From the NCBI GenBank assembly GCA_030704615.1, contig CM060731.1, positions 87,958,756 through 88,022,755 of the forward strand: a stretch of DNA of 64,000 nt, written 5' to 3'. Source of the stretch: Takakia lepidozioides (lineage: Eukaryota; Streptophyta; Takakiopsida; Takakiales; Takakiaceae). Below are positions 1 to 11,996 of the stretch, piece by piece. Below the pieces are notes generated by a model. That model made no database searches and was not told where the DNA came from. It was given only the letters and a program-made list of their open reading frames with translations. Made by a program: the position numbers and the translations under genes. Position 1 is the stretch's first letter; each line of letters opens with the position of its first letter.

Positions 1-2732
1 GGCCATACTGCATAACACAGCGGGCGGAATCTGGGGCAAGGGAGCGGTGGGAATTTCTCGCACGAAATCCCCGGTTGAAGGCGACGGCATCTGGAATTTC
101 TTGGGCTTCCACTGCTGGAAGACACATTGTGCGGCAACATGACGGGACCTCGAGGTGCTGTCCGAATGTTCCTGTCGGATCTCCAGGAATCCTCTTCGCA
201 CCCGGTTCCTCTTCAATCCTCCGCCTGACAGGGCGAGTCCGGACGTCCCCCTCTAGGTGTTCACCTCTGCGGTGCAGAGGCGTCCCTTTGATCTTCTCTC
301 GCAATGCTGTCGCCCATTTCACTGGATTCTTGGACCTCGAAGCTGTTCGTACCAACAATTCCTCCCTGTCCGGCCAAAGCCCCATTGTTTGCCGCTCAGG
401 AACTTGTAGTACGTGGCTTGCTGCATGATTGCTCTGTCGATGTCCTCCGTTGTGGCCGTCACTACGTCCACCAGATGTGCGGCAGAAGACGCTCGCCAGG
501 AGGAGTGGACCGATTCTGCCATATTCGTGTTCGGCATGTCCGTGTCGGAATCCAAGCACCGCTCCTAGAAGGACACAAACAATGGTGAGGGACCAATCGA
601 AATGTCCGTAACAGAAAGACAAATGAACGAAAATGACAGCAGCCTACCTCCCGCATGTACTGTCCGAACTGTCGATACCGAAAATGCCACCACCCCAACC
701 AGCTGTGCAATGCTCCCAGATTGGTTGTCTCCACTGCACCTGACGTGTTCCACCAAGCCTCGATGATAGCAAACTTAACCTCCGCGTCATCAAATGTGGG
801 TGCATCCTTCCACGCCGTACAAAGGAGCCTGGAATGAGCTAGCAACAAATTTGGTAGTGTAGTGGGATAGACTCTGCATCCAATGGAATCCACAGGATCT
901 CTCTTTCCCCTCCATTGGAACATTGGGGTCCTCACCGTACACACGCCGCACCGCTGCCCAGTTGGCCTGAGCGTTGTCTGCCATGAATCCCCTGAAATTG
1001 GGCTCTGGCAATCCCGCCCTTGCCATCTGCTCGTTTATGCCCTCCCACAGATGCATCTCGGACTGTGTGTCCTCCCCTTTCATCTCGCAGATTGCAATCG
1101 TCATGAGCCTCTTGGAGTGATAGTCATAAACATGCGCACCCATAGTCACCCACTGATGGTTTGTAATTCGCTTGATGTGATCAAACATCACCCAAGCATT
1201 CGACAAGTTTCCAGTTGTCATGCGAGTGACCAAGTCGACTCCACTCCCAGGCCCACACGTCGACATTTTGAAAATGTAACAACGATCGGATTCGCTGCCT
1301 TGCCCTGGAAACCTGCTACCTTGGATGTAGTCATATCCAGTCATTCGTTTCACCTCCAGGATTGAGTACATGTCCGACCCCCTGCCAAACTCCTGCTTGC
1401 AAGATACGATGTGATTCCGCACATTCGGACTACAAACGTGCGAGACGGACTCCAAGAGGTCACGCATCTCGTCTTCGGTCAAGGGCTCTCGGTCGGAACC
1501 ATCTTCAGACATGATTTTGCCAAGAGCAATCTTGTGGGCTGCCTTCAGCTGAATCTGCTTTGGTCTGGCTCCGGGGCTCAATTTCACCTCCTCTTTTATG
1601 ATGTCGTGTGCTTCCTGCACAGCCTCACGCATGTTGCCTCTCGCCAAGGGGTGGCAGTGGACCCCAACGTGTATGCAAGCTCTAGTCAAGTCCGGGAGCA
1701 AATGGATTACGTAATATTGCTTGGCTCTGCACATGGACATGCACGTCGGTGGTTCTTTGCAATGTGCACACTTGAAAGAACCCGCAGAGCTTGGCTGGAG
1801 ACAATGAATGGATGATGCGTTGTGCCAGTCCAATCCGTCTCGTTTCTCCGCCCTCCTTTGGAGAGAAAGTGGAAGCAGGTGGGATTGAGGCACCTCAGCT
1901 TCCCCCCGCACAGAGGACATATCGTACACGAACACCATCAGCAATTTTCGTGCTACTGGTCTTCGTCACACACCAGGGGTGTCCGTCATGCTTTCGATCC
2001 ATGTCTGTTAACATCCCGGAGGCTTTGTTTGACGAAGAAACAGGTGGAAACTCGAAGATGACATTGCCATCGACTTCGGAGGCAGAAAAACGTTACCTTT
2101 CTGACTGGGAATTTGGCATAGTCGAGAGCAGCCAGCTCGGAGCGAGAACCATCGAGGTGATGTTGTCGTAGGAGCTGCACAATGGACCGGGTTGGAGTTA
2201 TGCTCGAGGGCACATGCGTAGCACCTACAGAGACGTCCATGCCGGATTTGAACGACCGTGTGGAGGACATGGGTACCTCAATGCAATCATCTTCCTCGTC
2301 GGAAATGTCGAATACGTCCACACGAGAAGCTATGGAGGGTCTTGACGGTCCAGGTCGGGAATGATTATCGTTGCATACCTCTCTGTTGGCAGTGGCCGCC
2401 TGTCGGTTTCCGGACTCCTTTGTGGATGGTGTGGGCAGCGACTGATTCGGAAAGGGAATGGGCATTCCCACAGCTCGGTACAGGATGGTGTCTGATGGGG
2501 GTACGTGCCATTCGATTCCGCAACCTCCGTCGTTACCTAGCACGACAATGGTCTCGTCAACCTGTCCAGGAACATCCTTCCTTTCTTCTTCCAAATAAAC
2601 TGTGCCCGGTTTGAGCTTGAATTTGGAACAAAGGTAAGTTTCAGTCACTCTGCAAAGTCCTCCCTCGTTTGGGATCCAGGCTCTCCCAAGTTGCGGAGGA
2701 CAGCAAACTATAGCGTAGGAATTCGGAGCCAT
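1..2732 (-). pseudogene. MULE-like transposase with zinc-binding region, copy 1 (left-truncated by window)
   Basis: This is one of three relatives in the window of a MULE-like, SWIM-containing transposase family. The likely start is the Met at 2732 (MAPNSYAIV), which aligns with the start of copy 2. Order on the minus strand: an N-terminal beta-rich region with LEEERKD and WHVPPSD, an acidic linker, a cysteine/histidine region (CAHCKEPPTC, VHCHPL), then the DDE-like segment with GFMADNAQANW followed by C-x2-H (CGFH). A small exon follows with DSDTDMPNTNMAESVHSSW at about 320-555. Homology to copy 2 continues to base 1, so the SWIM finger lies outside the window. One frameshift lies near 1945-1985 and another near 800-940. 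The GFMAD...C..H layout is the MULE second-aspartate signature; activity is not expected from this copy. Confidence 0.7.
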
Positions 2733-5061
2733 CGAACACCGCACGAAGTTGGCAAGTGCGAGGTTCAGTATAGCGACAGACCAAGGCTCACAGGCACCAT
2801 GCGGAGTCCATCGACGATTGGAAGTCGCACATTGAAGTGGAAAGTATTGTTTCAAGCTACATGCATGAAGGTGGGAGGTGTGATTCCATAGCCAGTAAGT
2901 ATGACAATGATGGCCGATTCGGCGACGAAATAACATCTCCTGACAGTTTCTCCTGAGGGTGGATCCAGCAGTATTCTCGGTGCAGAGGAACGTTCGCACT
3001 GACAAGTGCCAGTACTGTTAGTTAAAACGGTCAGACAACCAAGTTGTGCTCATCAAGACTGGCCGCAATTGTGTTGTTTCGGAACAATGCAACCCATTCA
3101 GGTTCCAGATTTCCCGTCCCGAGTGATTCTTTCGATTGCTGGTGGACGGAAATACGGCGCCGCATTTCCGTATTGCATCTTGGTCATGCACCAGAGCGAC
3201 GGAAATGCGGCACGAGTTTCCGTCCGGGGGAAACCTTTATACTCTCCAGAACGGAAATGCGGTAACGCATTTCCATCCAGCAAGCACGGTATGTGAAGGT
3301 GGAACGGAAATGCGGTACCGCATTTCCGTTCTGATTGAGAATTATGAACAAAGGGAACAGAAATGCGGCATTTCCGTCCGATCGCACTTTCCGACATTCC
3401 AGAACGGAAATGCGGCACCGCATAAGACCTTAACACTCTCCAGAACATGCGGTAACGGCAAGCACGTATGTGAAGGTGGAACGGAAATGCGGTACCGCAT
3501 TTCCGTTCTGATTGAGAATTGAACAACGGGAACAGAAATGCGGCACCGCATTTCCGTCCGAGTCGCACTTTCCGACATTCCAGAACGGAAATGCGGCGCC
3601 GCATTTCCATTTTGTATCTGATGCATGGAGCCGAGTGCAATTCCGACCGCTTGAGGCGCAATTCCGACCGGTTGAGACATTCATACTATCCAGAACGGAA
3701 ATGCGGTGCCGCATTTCCGGGTGAGGAACTGAATCGAACTGAAAATCGTGAACCATCGGAACTGAAATGCGGCAGCGCATTTCCATCCGAGTCGCACCTC
3801 CCAACATTCCAGAACGCAAATGCGGCACCGCATTTCCGTTCTGATGAAAAATCGTGAAACATCGGAACTGAAATGCGGTACCGCATTTCCGTCGGAGTCG
3901 CACCTTCCGACATTCCAAAACGGAAATGCGGCGCCGCATTACCGTTTTGTATGTGAGGCATGGAGCTGTGGAACGAAAATGCGGCACCCATTTCCGCCAG
4001 GGTCAGACCTTAATACTCTACAGAACGGAAATGCGGTACCGCATTTCCGTTCTGACTGAAAATCGTGAACAACGGGAACAGAAATTCGGCTCCGCATTTC
4101 CGTCCGAGTCGCACCTTCCGACATTCTTAACGGAAATGCGGCGCCGCATTTCCGTTTTGTATACGAGGCCTGGAGCTGTGGGACGGAAATGTGGTGCCGC
4201 ATTTCCATCCATGTGAGACCTTCAAACTTTCAGACAGGAAATGCGGCACCGCATTTCTGTTCAGGTGAGACCTCTATACTTTCCCGAACGGAAATGTGGA
4301 ACGGCATTTCCGTTCATCAACTAAGGTATGTGAAGGGGGAACGGAAATGCGTACTTTCGTTCAGATTGAAAATCATGAACCACGGGAACTGAAATGTTGT
4401 GCCGCATTTCCGTCCGAATCGCACCTTTCGACATTCCTGAACGGAAATGCGGCGCCGCATTTCCCTTTTGTATCTCATACATGGAGCTGTGGGACGGAAA
4501 TGCGGCACCGTATTTCCGTTCAACAACTAAGGTATGTGAAGGTGGAACGGAAATGCGGTGCCGCATTTTCTTCCAACAAGTACGGATGTGTAGCTTCGTG
4601 ATGGTACTTAACGGAAATGCGGCGCCGCATTCGCATTTTCACTCCAACTCATCAGACGCTGGGACGGAAATGCCTTGAAATGTGAACACGTGGAGCAACG
4701 GAATTGCGGCACATGTCGCACTCTATCTGACTGAAGTGGCATGAGGCGGCGCGGCCTGACCGTTGGATAATGATGTTTTTTTTCGGACGGCAGGCGTACC
4801 CTGAACGATGAATTTCGTAATGACGCAAAGTCCACGAGGAGACACTTTCGTCCAACCCTTTCGAACCCAAGTGGTGCATCACCGCCGTTTCATCTACTTT
4901 TGTCGTGTCTCCTCGGTCACCCCTCTCGCGCCCTTTCCATCTGCACTCTTTGCCCCTTTTCCCTGTCTCTGTTCTTCTTATGCTCGAACCTGAGGGGGGA
5001 TTTCGTGCACCATACAGGAGACCTCGTCGAAGCTCCGAAATTATACTTTGGACGTAGGCCA
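2733..5061. promoter_or_regulatory. Divergent intergenic region of pair 1
   Basis: This segment separates the start of SWIM/MULE copy 1 (leftward) from the start of ParB-like copy A (rightward). By position it should hold both promoters, but no convincing TATA or initiator can be assigned. Most of it is a palindrome array, annotated separately. Bases 4640-5061 show no gene. The promoter role is inferred from gene orientation only. Confidence 0.35.
3130..4640. repeat. Phased array of about 27 short GGCGCC/GGTACC-centred palindromes
   Basis: The unit core is AAATGCGGCGCCGCATTT, with variants GGTACC, GGCACC and GGTGCC at the centre. Units recur near 3148, 3305, 3483, 3535, 3586, 3700, 3870, 3920, 4027, 4079, 4130, 4185, 4236, 4290, 4440, 4496, 4548 and 4612. 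Neighbouring centres are mostly 50-55 bp apart. The spacers are themselves repeated (for example GTCCGAGTCGCAC and TTCTGATTGAGAAT), so this is a higher-order satellite. Reading frames on both strands produce artefactual repeat peptides (RISVLECRK and similar) because the DNA is palindromic. Confidence 0.9.
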
Positions 5062-7112
5062 ATGCCGAAGGGGAGGAAGCAGATGCGTCTACAGGAGGAG
5101 ATTGTCATCTCCGAGCAGCAGGCCACTAAGGCAACCCAGCACCAGTGAGAGCTCCATGCGATCGGGCTGCGCGCAGCTGATCGAGCACCGAACCCCCCAT
5201 TTTGCTTCTGTAATTCTTAGACTGAATGCTAGGAGACTTGAATGCAGAACATGTTTGCATGCCTAACATGAAAGGTGGACGTGCTGGAGGGATCGCAGGA
5301 ATCCGAAGAGCCAGGAAGAGTCCGAGGAGCTAGCTGCAGCACGTACACCCACCCGATCCCCGAGCGCGGGTATTCCTGCCGGGCCTAGCCCTGTGCGTTT
5401 CAAAGACGCGGCTTCGAAGGCAAGTTCAAAGCCCCAGAGATCGACTCGCGTTCTTCGGTCATAGAGAATCGCCAGCAGGGGTCGGGCCCTTCTCCAGCAA
5501 AGTCGAAGAAGAAGCAGCCCGTCCCTCTACTGATTTCTGAACCGGCTCAGGCCGCTTCACCCCCCCCAACGCGAATGAAGCAGCCTGGTAAAAGACAGAT
5601 TCAATTGCAGCAGACACCTTCACACCTGCAAGGATGAGGAAGCAGAAGGCAATCAGGGCGACGGCGAACAATCTCCCGCAAAACCGCTCCACGAACTGAA
5701 GCTCAGTTCCTGGAGGATTTCCCGCCTGCAGATGTTGGGGCCGACTCTGCTGCAGCGAAGGCAATGAGGATCGACCGTTTCTGTCGATTTGGTACCGGAG
5801 GAGGGTGCTGCGCTCAACGTTCGCAGCAAGACTCACCACCGATGAGCAAGCAGGCCGGAGGAGGCCTCTGCAATGGCAGAATTGCCCGCAGACAGGCCTC
5901 GAGTGCAGCTCCAGTTGAGGATGCTCCAGCTGCTCAGCCACTACCGGCACCTACAGACATGTCTCCGGAGGATTTCAAAAGTGCAGCGGATAAAATGTTG
6001 GAGGAGACGCACAGTAGCATGGCAGAGTTCTGGGCAGCAGGGTATTCCAGGACTCTTCGAATCCCACTCTGTCGCAAGGTCTCCCTTCCCATCGTCAGGC
6101 AGGCCCTTCCCGGAGATGTGGATAAGCTCAAGTTCGCATTTCGAGAAGGTATCGTCTGGGATCGGCAACGTTTTACGTTTCCATTGAGAATGAGGACGGC
6201 GAAACTCGTGGACCCATTGCCGATGAATTGTCAACGTGGGATACCCACTGGCACACTCGCAACAACGAATTCGAGGCGACACTGAAGGGTGATCCAGACT
6301 TCGGCCATATGTCGGGTAAAATGTTCTTTGTGTGGGACGGGAATCACCGACTTCTCGCCTGGTGGGAGTACATCAAGCAGAACCATGCCAAGCACATTGG
6401 CTGGCATTACATGGTGGAGTGTGTCATCCTCAAGGTGAAGGCGGCAGACTCCTCCTTGCTCAAGAATGCCATGGCGGACCTCAACTCGTAAGATACTCAT
6501 ACCCTCCCAAGCACGTTCGAAATGCGGTGCGCATTCGGTTTCCAAGCTGTTTTGTTTCCGTGCTTTCGTGGACTGAACTGGAGAGTGTGCCTTGCAGGGT
6601 CACTGAAAATGCGTACGTGCATACCCACATGGCACATATGCTGTATAGGGTGAGGAAAACTGGTCTCACTGATCCGCACATGTTCGCGGAAATGCTGGAG
6701 CCCGAGCTCATTCAGAAAGCCGTGGCAAAAACTGACCGGACATGGTATCGTCTCACTATGGATGGAATGGTGGAGGTGATATACGAAGTAAGTCGTCCTC
6801 TAATTTCCCTCTGCTCATCCTTCGGATTGAAATTTCCAGTAATCTTTCCACATGAATCGAATGTAACGCTTCTGCATGTTTTTGTTGGCAGTCAAACATC
6901 AAGCTGGATTTGGCCCATGCCAAACGGTTCTTCATGGAAAGTGAGGGGCAGGTGAAAATGTTGCAGTCATTGACTGAGCATTGAAGGAAGCGGTGTCAAG
7001 TCCAGAACCAAATACAAGTCAAAGCTTGTGAAGCTGGTGGCAATTGCAGATCCGGCACTTGGAAAGGACTTCATCCCCGAGATTGCAAAACACTATTCTC
7101 GGGGGGGGGGCT
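5062..7112 (+). pseudogene. ParB/Srx-like domain gene, copy A (3'-truncated)
   Basis: Start taken at 5062 (MPKGRKQMRLQEEI), which resembles the start of copy C (MKGRKLNMTLKEI). The recognisable core is at about 6050-6487. It reads IPLCRKVSLPIVRQALP, then DVDKLKFAF, a frameshift near 6173, and then FVWDGNHRLLAW. ParB-family N-terminal domains have the same plan: an Ile-Pro strand, an R after a Pro-rich stretch, a helix of the L..SI type, then a DGxHR/GERR motif. Introns with GT-AG borders are visible at 6488-6597 and 6788-6891. The next exons match copy B (HMAHMLYRV, TWYRLTMDGMVEVIYE, then IADPALGKDF in a shifted frame). Similarity stops at KHYSR, exactly where a G10 run and an inverted minisatellite begin. 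It is divergent from SWIM/MULE copy 1. Confidence 0.55.
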
Positions 7113-7173
7113 GCTATTTCATGAGCGGCATGAGCATGAGCGGCATGAGCCGGAAAAAAAAAAGCATGAGCAG
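7113..7173. repeat. Inverted minisatellite, left member
   Basis: The segment begins GCTATTTCATGAGC and continues with GGCATGAGC-type 9 bp units, then an A10 run and GCATGAGCAG. It matches in inverted orientation the segment at 17,393-17,465. It interrupts the coding homology of ParB-like copy A. Terminal inverted repeats with subterminal repeats are common in MULEs. No target-site duplication was found, however, so calling this a transposon end is inference. Confidence 0.6.
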
Positions 7174-7267
7174 ACCATTGTGAGTCCACGGAAATAGGGT
7201 TAGGAGGCACGGAAATAGGGTCATGTGAAGTTGGAATGTGGCACCAGTGGACTTGAAATGCAACATT

Positions 7268-10200
7268 TTATTGCAAATTTTGTGGCAAGCCACGTCTATA
7301 CAAGTGTGTTCTAACTGTCATAGCCGGAATGGGCACTACTCTCCTACACCCCGAGGAACTTGCCCCACCTTCTTCCTCATCCCCCTCATCCCCCTCATCG
7401 AGCTCTGATGCATCAGTTTCCACTATGCCTCTCAAAAATCCCGTCCTCTCCTTGGGGACTGTCCACCTCACCTCCTGGGAATCTTCTGCGTCTTCTCCCC
7501 CACTTTCCTCAGCAGAATCCAACACAAATCTACGAGCTCGACGGGCTCTAATAGCTGCTGCCTCCTCCCTCATCTTCATTTTCTTGAGGCTTGCCTCGTC
7601 TAAAATCTGCTGTACACGACTACGTTCGGAACACCTCCTAATGGACACCGAAGCAAGCCGGGCAGCATAAGTAGGAAGGATGTACTCCCTTTCTGGACTA
7701 GGCATGAAATCCCCCTGGCAAAAAAAGGCACGTTCCTCCTGCCCATGAACTCCGGTGTAGACGTCCCTCCGGCAGTACTTGGCATCCTACAGTAAGAACA
7801 AATCCACTTGAAGAATGTCAATACCAGCACAACCAGAAGGGTTTTCAATGAAATAAGAGAGCGGAGGGAGGTGCCTCACAAAAATCTGAGGCAACTTACA
7901 ATGCCACCACTCACTCGTAAACCGGGGGCTCCTCGGCCTCGATCCCAACTTCCTCCCCCTGCTCCTTCTCGGATTTTTCCTCATCCTCCGAGGATGCCTC
8001 TTCCTCTTTCGGCAGACGTTCAGCCTGCAAGTTCCGAGTTGTGGAGGGCAGTATCTGGCTCGAAGGCGAACACATGCCTGTCGGACAACGTCCCTGCCCA
8101 CATTGAAGCACCTGAGGAACAAAGCGGGCGGTTAATAGCTTGCGGCATGCAATTGCAATGGGGCCAGGGGACAAACTGAGCACGTGAAGGCTTACCCGTG
8201 CCGCATGTGAGGTCCAGAATCCGCCCTTGGACATCCGAGCACGTCTCCATGAGGGTTTGGATGAAAGCAGGGCTCCGGGTCCGGCTGTACCGCCACGGTT
8301 TGCCTGTCTTGTGTCCTTCGGCATACTAGAGTGGGGCACATAGTTGTAGAGGACATCGTAGGTTACAGGGTCCACAGCGGCATCAACAAGACGACCGTCG
8401 TTGCGGAATTTGAACGTAGACCCTCTCTTCACAAAAGCAATATGCCTCAAACACCAATGTCTGCACATCCAACAAAGAAGGGATCAATTCCAGGGTCTAC
8501 TTAACATACACCACATGAAGTGAATGCAATAGATTGATAACTTACACTTTGGCCCTCTGTTCGCAACCCCTTAATGGAACCATTTTGAGGGTGACACTTT
8601 TCGGGTCCACCTTGCCACCGCATTCTCTGTGGTCTTCCCTCTCGTGGCAAGGACAACCACACATCCACCGTCATCCAGAAGCATCCCCGCCAGCCCAAAC
8701 CCGGCTTTCCAGTAGTCCTCAGTAAACCTGTTCCAGGTGGGCACACCATCCAGGCCCCAGCAGCTCCCCATCTGGAATGTCGAGGAGAATCATGTCGCAA
8801 GCTCTCTCCACCTCAACCCCCCCCCGAGTGCTCTTGCAATTCGTGCTCACAGCCGTGAAGAATTCCATCATGGCTTCAAAACCAGGGGTGTCTTTAGGCT
8901 CTGTACCGCAGCCCTCTTCTTGGCTTTCCCCTTCTGCTCCGCCAGAGACTTGTTGTGTGCCACCTTCTTCGCCCTGGCAGCGAGAGCGTCAAGGAAGCTC
9001 TCATTGACGCATTGGATGATGGTTGGAGGTTCTAGCTTTGGCCTGTGCGTAAACGTCACCGCCGAATACCGCCGTGTAGGCTCGCCCTCAAATGCCAACT
9101 TCTTGGCAGAGCCAGTCCCACTCCGAACTGACTTGGGAACCCGGACGACCGGTGACTGGGTAGGAGCAACAGCAGTCGCAGGACCTTGAACAAAATCGGC
9201 GTCGGAGTCACTCTCTTGGGTCCCTTCCTGCGCCTCCTCCGATGCCCCGATGGTTTTCTTCTTTTTGGGTGTTACTGCAGTCACCTGTTTCCTTGTCCTT
9301 TTCCTTTGACCTTTACTCTTCTCATGCAATTTCTCCTGAATTCCTGCCTGAGCAAGCTCTGCCGCTTTCCTGGAGTTCGCAAGCGCTTTTGCCTCTTTTG
9401 CACCCAACGGAGGCAGCGGAGCCCGGTTTCGTCGGAATTCAGCATCCAGCTTCAATTGAAACTCGGATGGGTCGAGCGAGCCGGGCGGAAGGTCCACATA
9501 CCAAGGGCAAGAATGGTGGCTCGAAAGACAGATGACCTTTCTCCAAAAGCGAGAACTTACAGTACCTGCATTCATGAAAAACACAATGAGGTCCGAAAAT
9601 GGCTAAGTCTCTGAACGGCAATAGGGCCTACAACTGGAATATGGCGCCGAATTTCCACTTCAGGGCCACCAGTCTAGGGACTTAGCCCGAAAATGGCTAA
9701 GTCCCTCGACGGCAATAGGGCCTAGAACTGGAAAACGGCGCCGAATTTCCAGTTCCGGGCCAGCCAGTCTAGGGACTTAGCCCGAAAATGGCTAAGTCCC
9801 TGGACGGCAATAGGGCCTAGAACTGGAAAACGGCGCCGAATTTCCAGTTCCGGGCCAGCCACACTAGGGACTTAGGCCGAAAATGGCTAACTCCCTGAAC
9901 GGCAATAGGGCCTAAAACTGGAATATGGCGCCGAATTTCCACTTCAGGGCCAGCCAGTCTAGGGACTTGGCCGAAAATGGCTAAGTCCCTGAACGGCAAT
10001 AGGGCCTGGAACTGGAAAATGGCGCCGAATTTCCAGTTCCGGGCCAGCCAGTCTAGGGACTTAGCCATTTTCGGAGCCCTGACTGGAAATTCGGCGCCAT
10101 TTTCCCTAACACCACTTGAGGCCTCTAACATCCTGCAATGCCAGGACTTGAAAGAAAGGCAGCGCGTATGTACCTGTACAGAAGGCGCATTGCTGCTTTG

Positions 10201-11700
10201 TCCGCGTTCGGCTGGTCGGTGAACTCGGCTCCGGCGAGCATCTGCTATCTCCCGAAAGAATAGGTTGGTTTTGTAGAGCAGAAAGTACCTCGTCACATAG
10301 TCACGTAGGCTCTCTGCTGCAGGAGATATCTCCATCTTGAACTGATGTGCTTGTGTGTCCAGCTGCTCTTGCGCATTCGTTGTCACTTGTGGAGATTGTC
10401 CATCATCGATCGCTTTCCTCAAAAAATACAATGAATCCACCCCCTACTAGAGTACAAGCCCCAAACGAAGCGTGGGGAAGTACCTGAAACCACCATGTCA
10501 TGCGGTTCATCCACATGTCGAATGTGGGGTCAGAGAGTTTGTCCGGTTTGGGGAAGCTCCACATGTCCCTGGTACTTTGGGAACCATTCCAGATTTGGAG
10601 CCACCGGGTCTGTCCAACCACCCAGCATATTCGTAAGCGCCAAACACCACAAAAAGGAGTTGTTGCCACCACAATTTGGTTAAGAATGTATCACCTTTTC
10701 TGTTGCATCCACACAGGATGTGGCTAGACGATGGAGCTTCTCCAATGTCATCGTGGGCTTCAGAGCGCGAGAGTAGTGCTTCCCCACCTCCACCAGAAAG
10801 TCGGCACCAAGGGCGGGATCAGCTATGGCCACGTACTTTACCATCCGCGACTTGTACTTTATGCGGGCCCTCACCTCCGCAGCTTTGACATACGATTCGA
10901 GTTCCGGGAGGGTTGGATTCTTCTCCTCTGACTCCATGTAGAACCTCCGCGCATGTGCCAAATCCTGCTGTATTTTCGTCTGTCGAAAAGGCGCACATAA
11001 GATTAGAGATCCTGCTCAACACAATTTCTTCTATTGGGGGAGGAGAGACAAATTAGCTCAACAAAACTGTGAGGAGCTTTACCCGAAATATGTAGTCCAC
11101 CATGGCGTCGACGCTCAGCCTATACCAGGTTCTGTCTGCCTTTGCCTCCGACTTGCGCAGGAGGTCGGCACTGAGGGATTGGCAAACTCTTGCACCCCCT
11201 GCTTCCCGACATCCTTCACTCGGAAGAGCATATGGGACAAGTTCGTGGCAATGAAGGCATTCTCAGTCACCTTGCAGTGCCACATTTCCATCAAACAATA
11301 CTGAAATGGGAATTTTCATCATATATGAGGATTCGCAATGAAATGACTTCCAAATTCAAAGTCCAAAAGCGAGAGGGGTTGTAGCTTACGAGTTGATGTC
11401 GGCCATTGCAGCTTTGAGAAGACTGCGATCTTTGGGCCCCGCAACCTTCAGCACAACACAATCGACGGCGAAATGCCAATCGAGATCGTTGGGGTGGGCT
11501 TGGGCAATGTGCTCCATCCATGCCAGGAGGCGATGATTGCCGTCCCACACGTAGAACATCTTACCGGACATGTGCTGGAAAAGAGGATCACTAGCAATCG
11601 ATCTCTCGAACTCCTCATTTCGGCGCCGAATTTCCATCCTGCAGGTAATTCGAATCGGTGCCAAATGGATATTCGGCGCCGAATTTCCATTCGCCATGTA
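7268..11700 (-). pseudogene. ParB/Srx-like gene with C-terminal DNA methyltransferase-like region, copy B
   Basis: This is the longest copy of the family. Reading leftward, the exon at about 11,640-11,390 has FYVWDGNHRLLAW; its N-terminal half has been replaced by GGCGCC palindromes. Exons at 11.27-11.09, 10.99-10.69, 10.68-10.49 and 10.43-10.18 kb are helical (TWYRLSVDAMVDY, IADPALGADFLVEVGKHYS). A basic exon at 9.53-8.87 kb (KGQRKRTRKQ) leads into DMILLDIPDGELLG (about 8795-8750) and LLDDGGCVVVLA. After an intron comes SPAFIQTLMETCSDVQG, RILDLTCGTG (about 8205), a GTAAGC intron, and then FAFEPD. The order DPPY-like strand, then K/R-x-P helix and LD-x-x-CGTG last, is that of permuted N4/N6 DNA methyltransferases. 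The usual aromatic of DPPY is absent (DIPD). An acidic/basic tail ends at 7268, where AATAAA overlaps the stop. Several frameshifts and a CAG-to-CAA acceptor mark decay. Confidence 0.55.
9596..10075. repeat. Five-copy 94-95 bp tandem repeat inside an intron of copy B
   Basis: GGCAATAGGGCC recurs at 9617, 9711, 9806, 9901 and 9995, giving a 94-95 bp period. Each unit carries a GGCGCCGAATTTCC half-palindrome and an inverted motif pair TTAGCC/GGCTAA. A partial inverted unit follows to about 10,110. It lies between the FREIADA exon and the basic exon of ParB-like copy B. Confidence 0.88.
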
Positions 11701-11996
11701 TTTCTGAGCGTGGAATTACCTTCGTGCAGGTAATTCCCAGATGAGAATTACCTTTGTGCAGGTAATTTCCAGATGAGAATTACCTTCGTGCAGGTAATTT
11801 CCAGATGAGAATTACCTTCGTGCAGGTAATTGTGGACGAAGAATTCACATCGATTGGAATTACCTGGAGGAAGGTAATTCTCATCTGAAATTACCTGCAC
11901 GAAGTAATTCTCATCTGGAAATTACCTGCACAAAGGTAATTCATCTGGGAATTACCTGCACGAAGGTAATTCACGCTCAGAAATACATGTCGAATG
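11690..11996. repeat. Large inverted repeat (about 150 bp arms) between divergent genes of pair 2
   Basis: The left arm starts near CATGTATTTCTGAGCGTGG and the right arm ends with its reverse complement CACGCTCAGAAATACATG. The arms are built from smaller palindromes of the form AATTACCTTCGTGCAGGTAATT-like units separated by CAGATGAGAA. The symmetry centre is near 11,850. The whole segment could extrude as a branched cruciform. It lies just upstream of ParB-like copy B and about 1.1 kb upstream of SWIM/MULE copy 2. Confidence 0.88.

Noticed and set aside
3130-4640. CRISPR-like array (short palindromic repeats with about 30 bp spacers)
   Set aside because: The spacers recur in near-identical form, the repeats vary, there are no cas genes and the context is eukaryotic. 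It is a palindromic satellite.
3098-4678. Many overlapping ORFs on both strands encoding RRRISVLECRKV-like repeats
   Set aside because: They arise from reading palindromic satellite DNA in several frames; no start context or non-repeat coding sequence supports them. The same holds for ORFs at 11.99-12.97 kb.
7101-7110. Homopolymer runs (G10 at 7101, C-run at 33.69 kb, G-run at 36.59 kb, C21 at 46.39 kb) as biological signals
   Set aside because: They are simple sequence and possible sites of sequencing or assembly error; noted only because one coincides with a junction.
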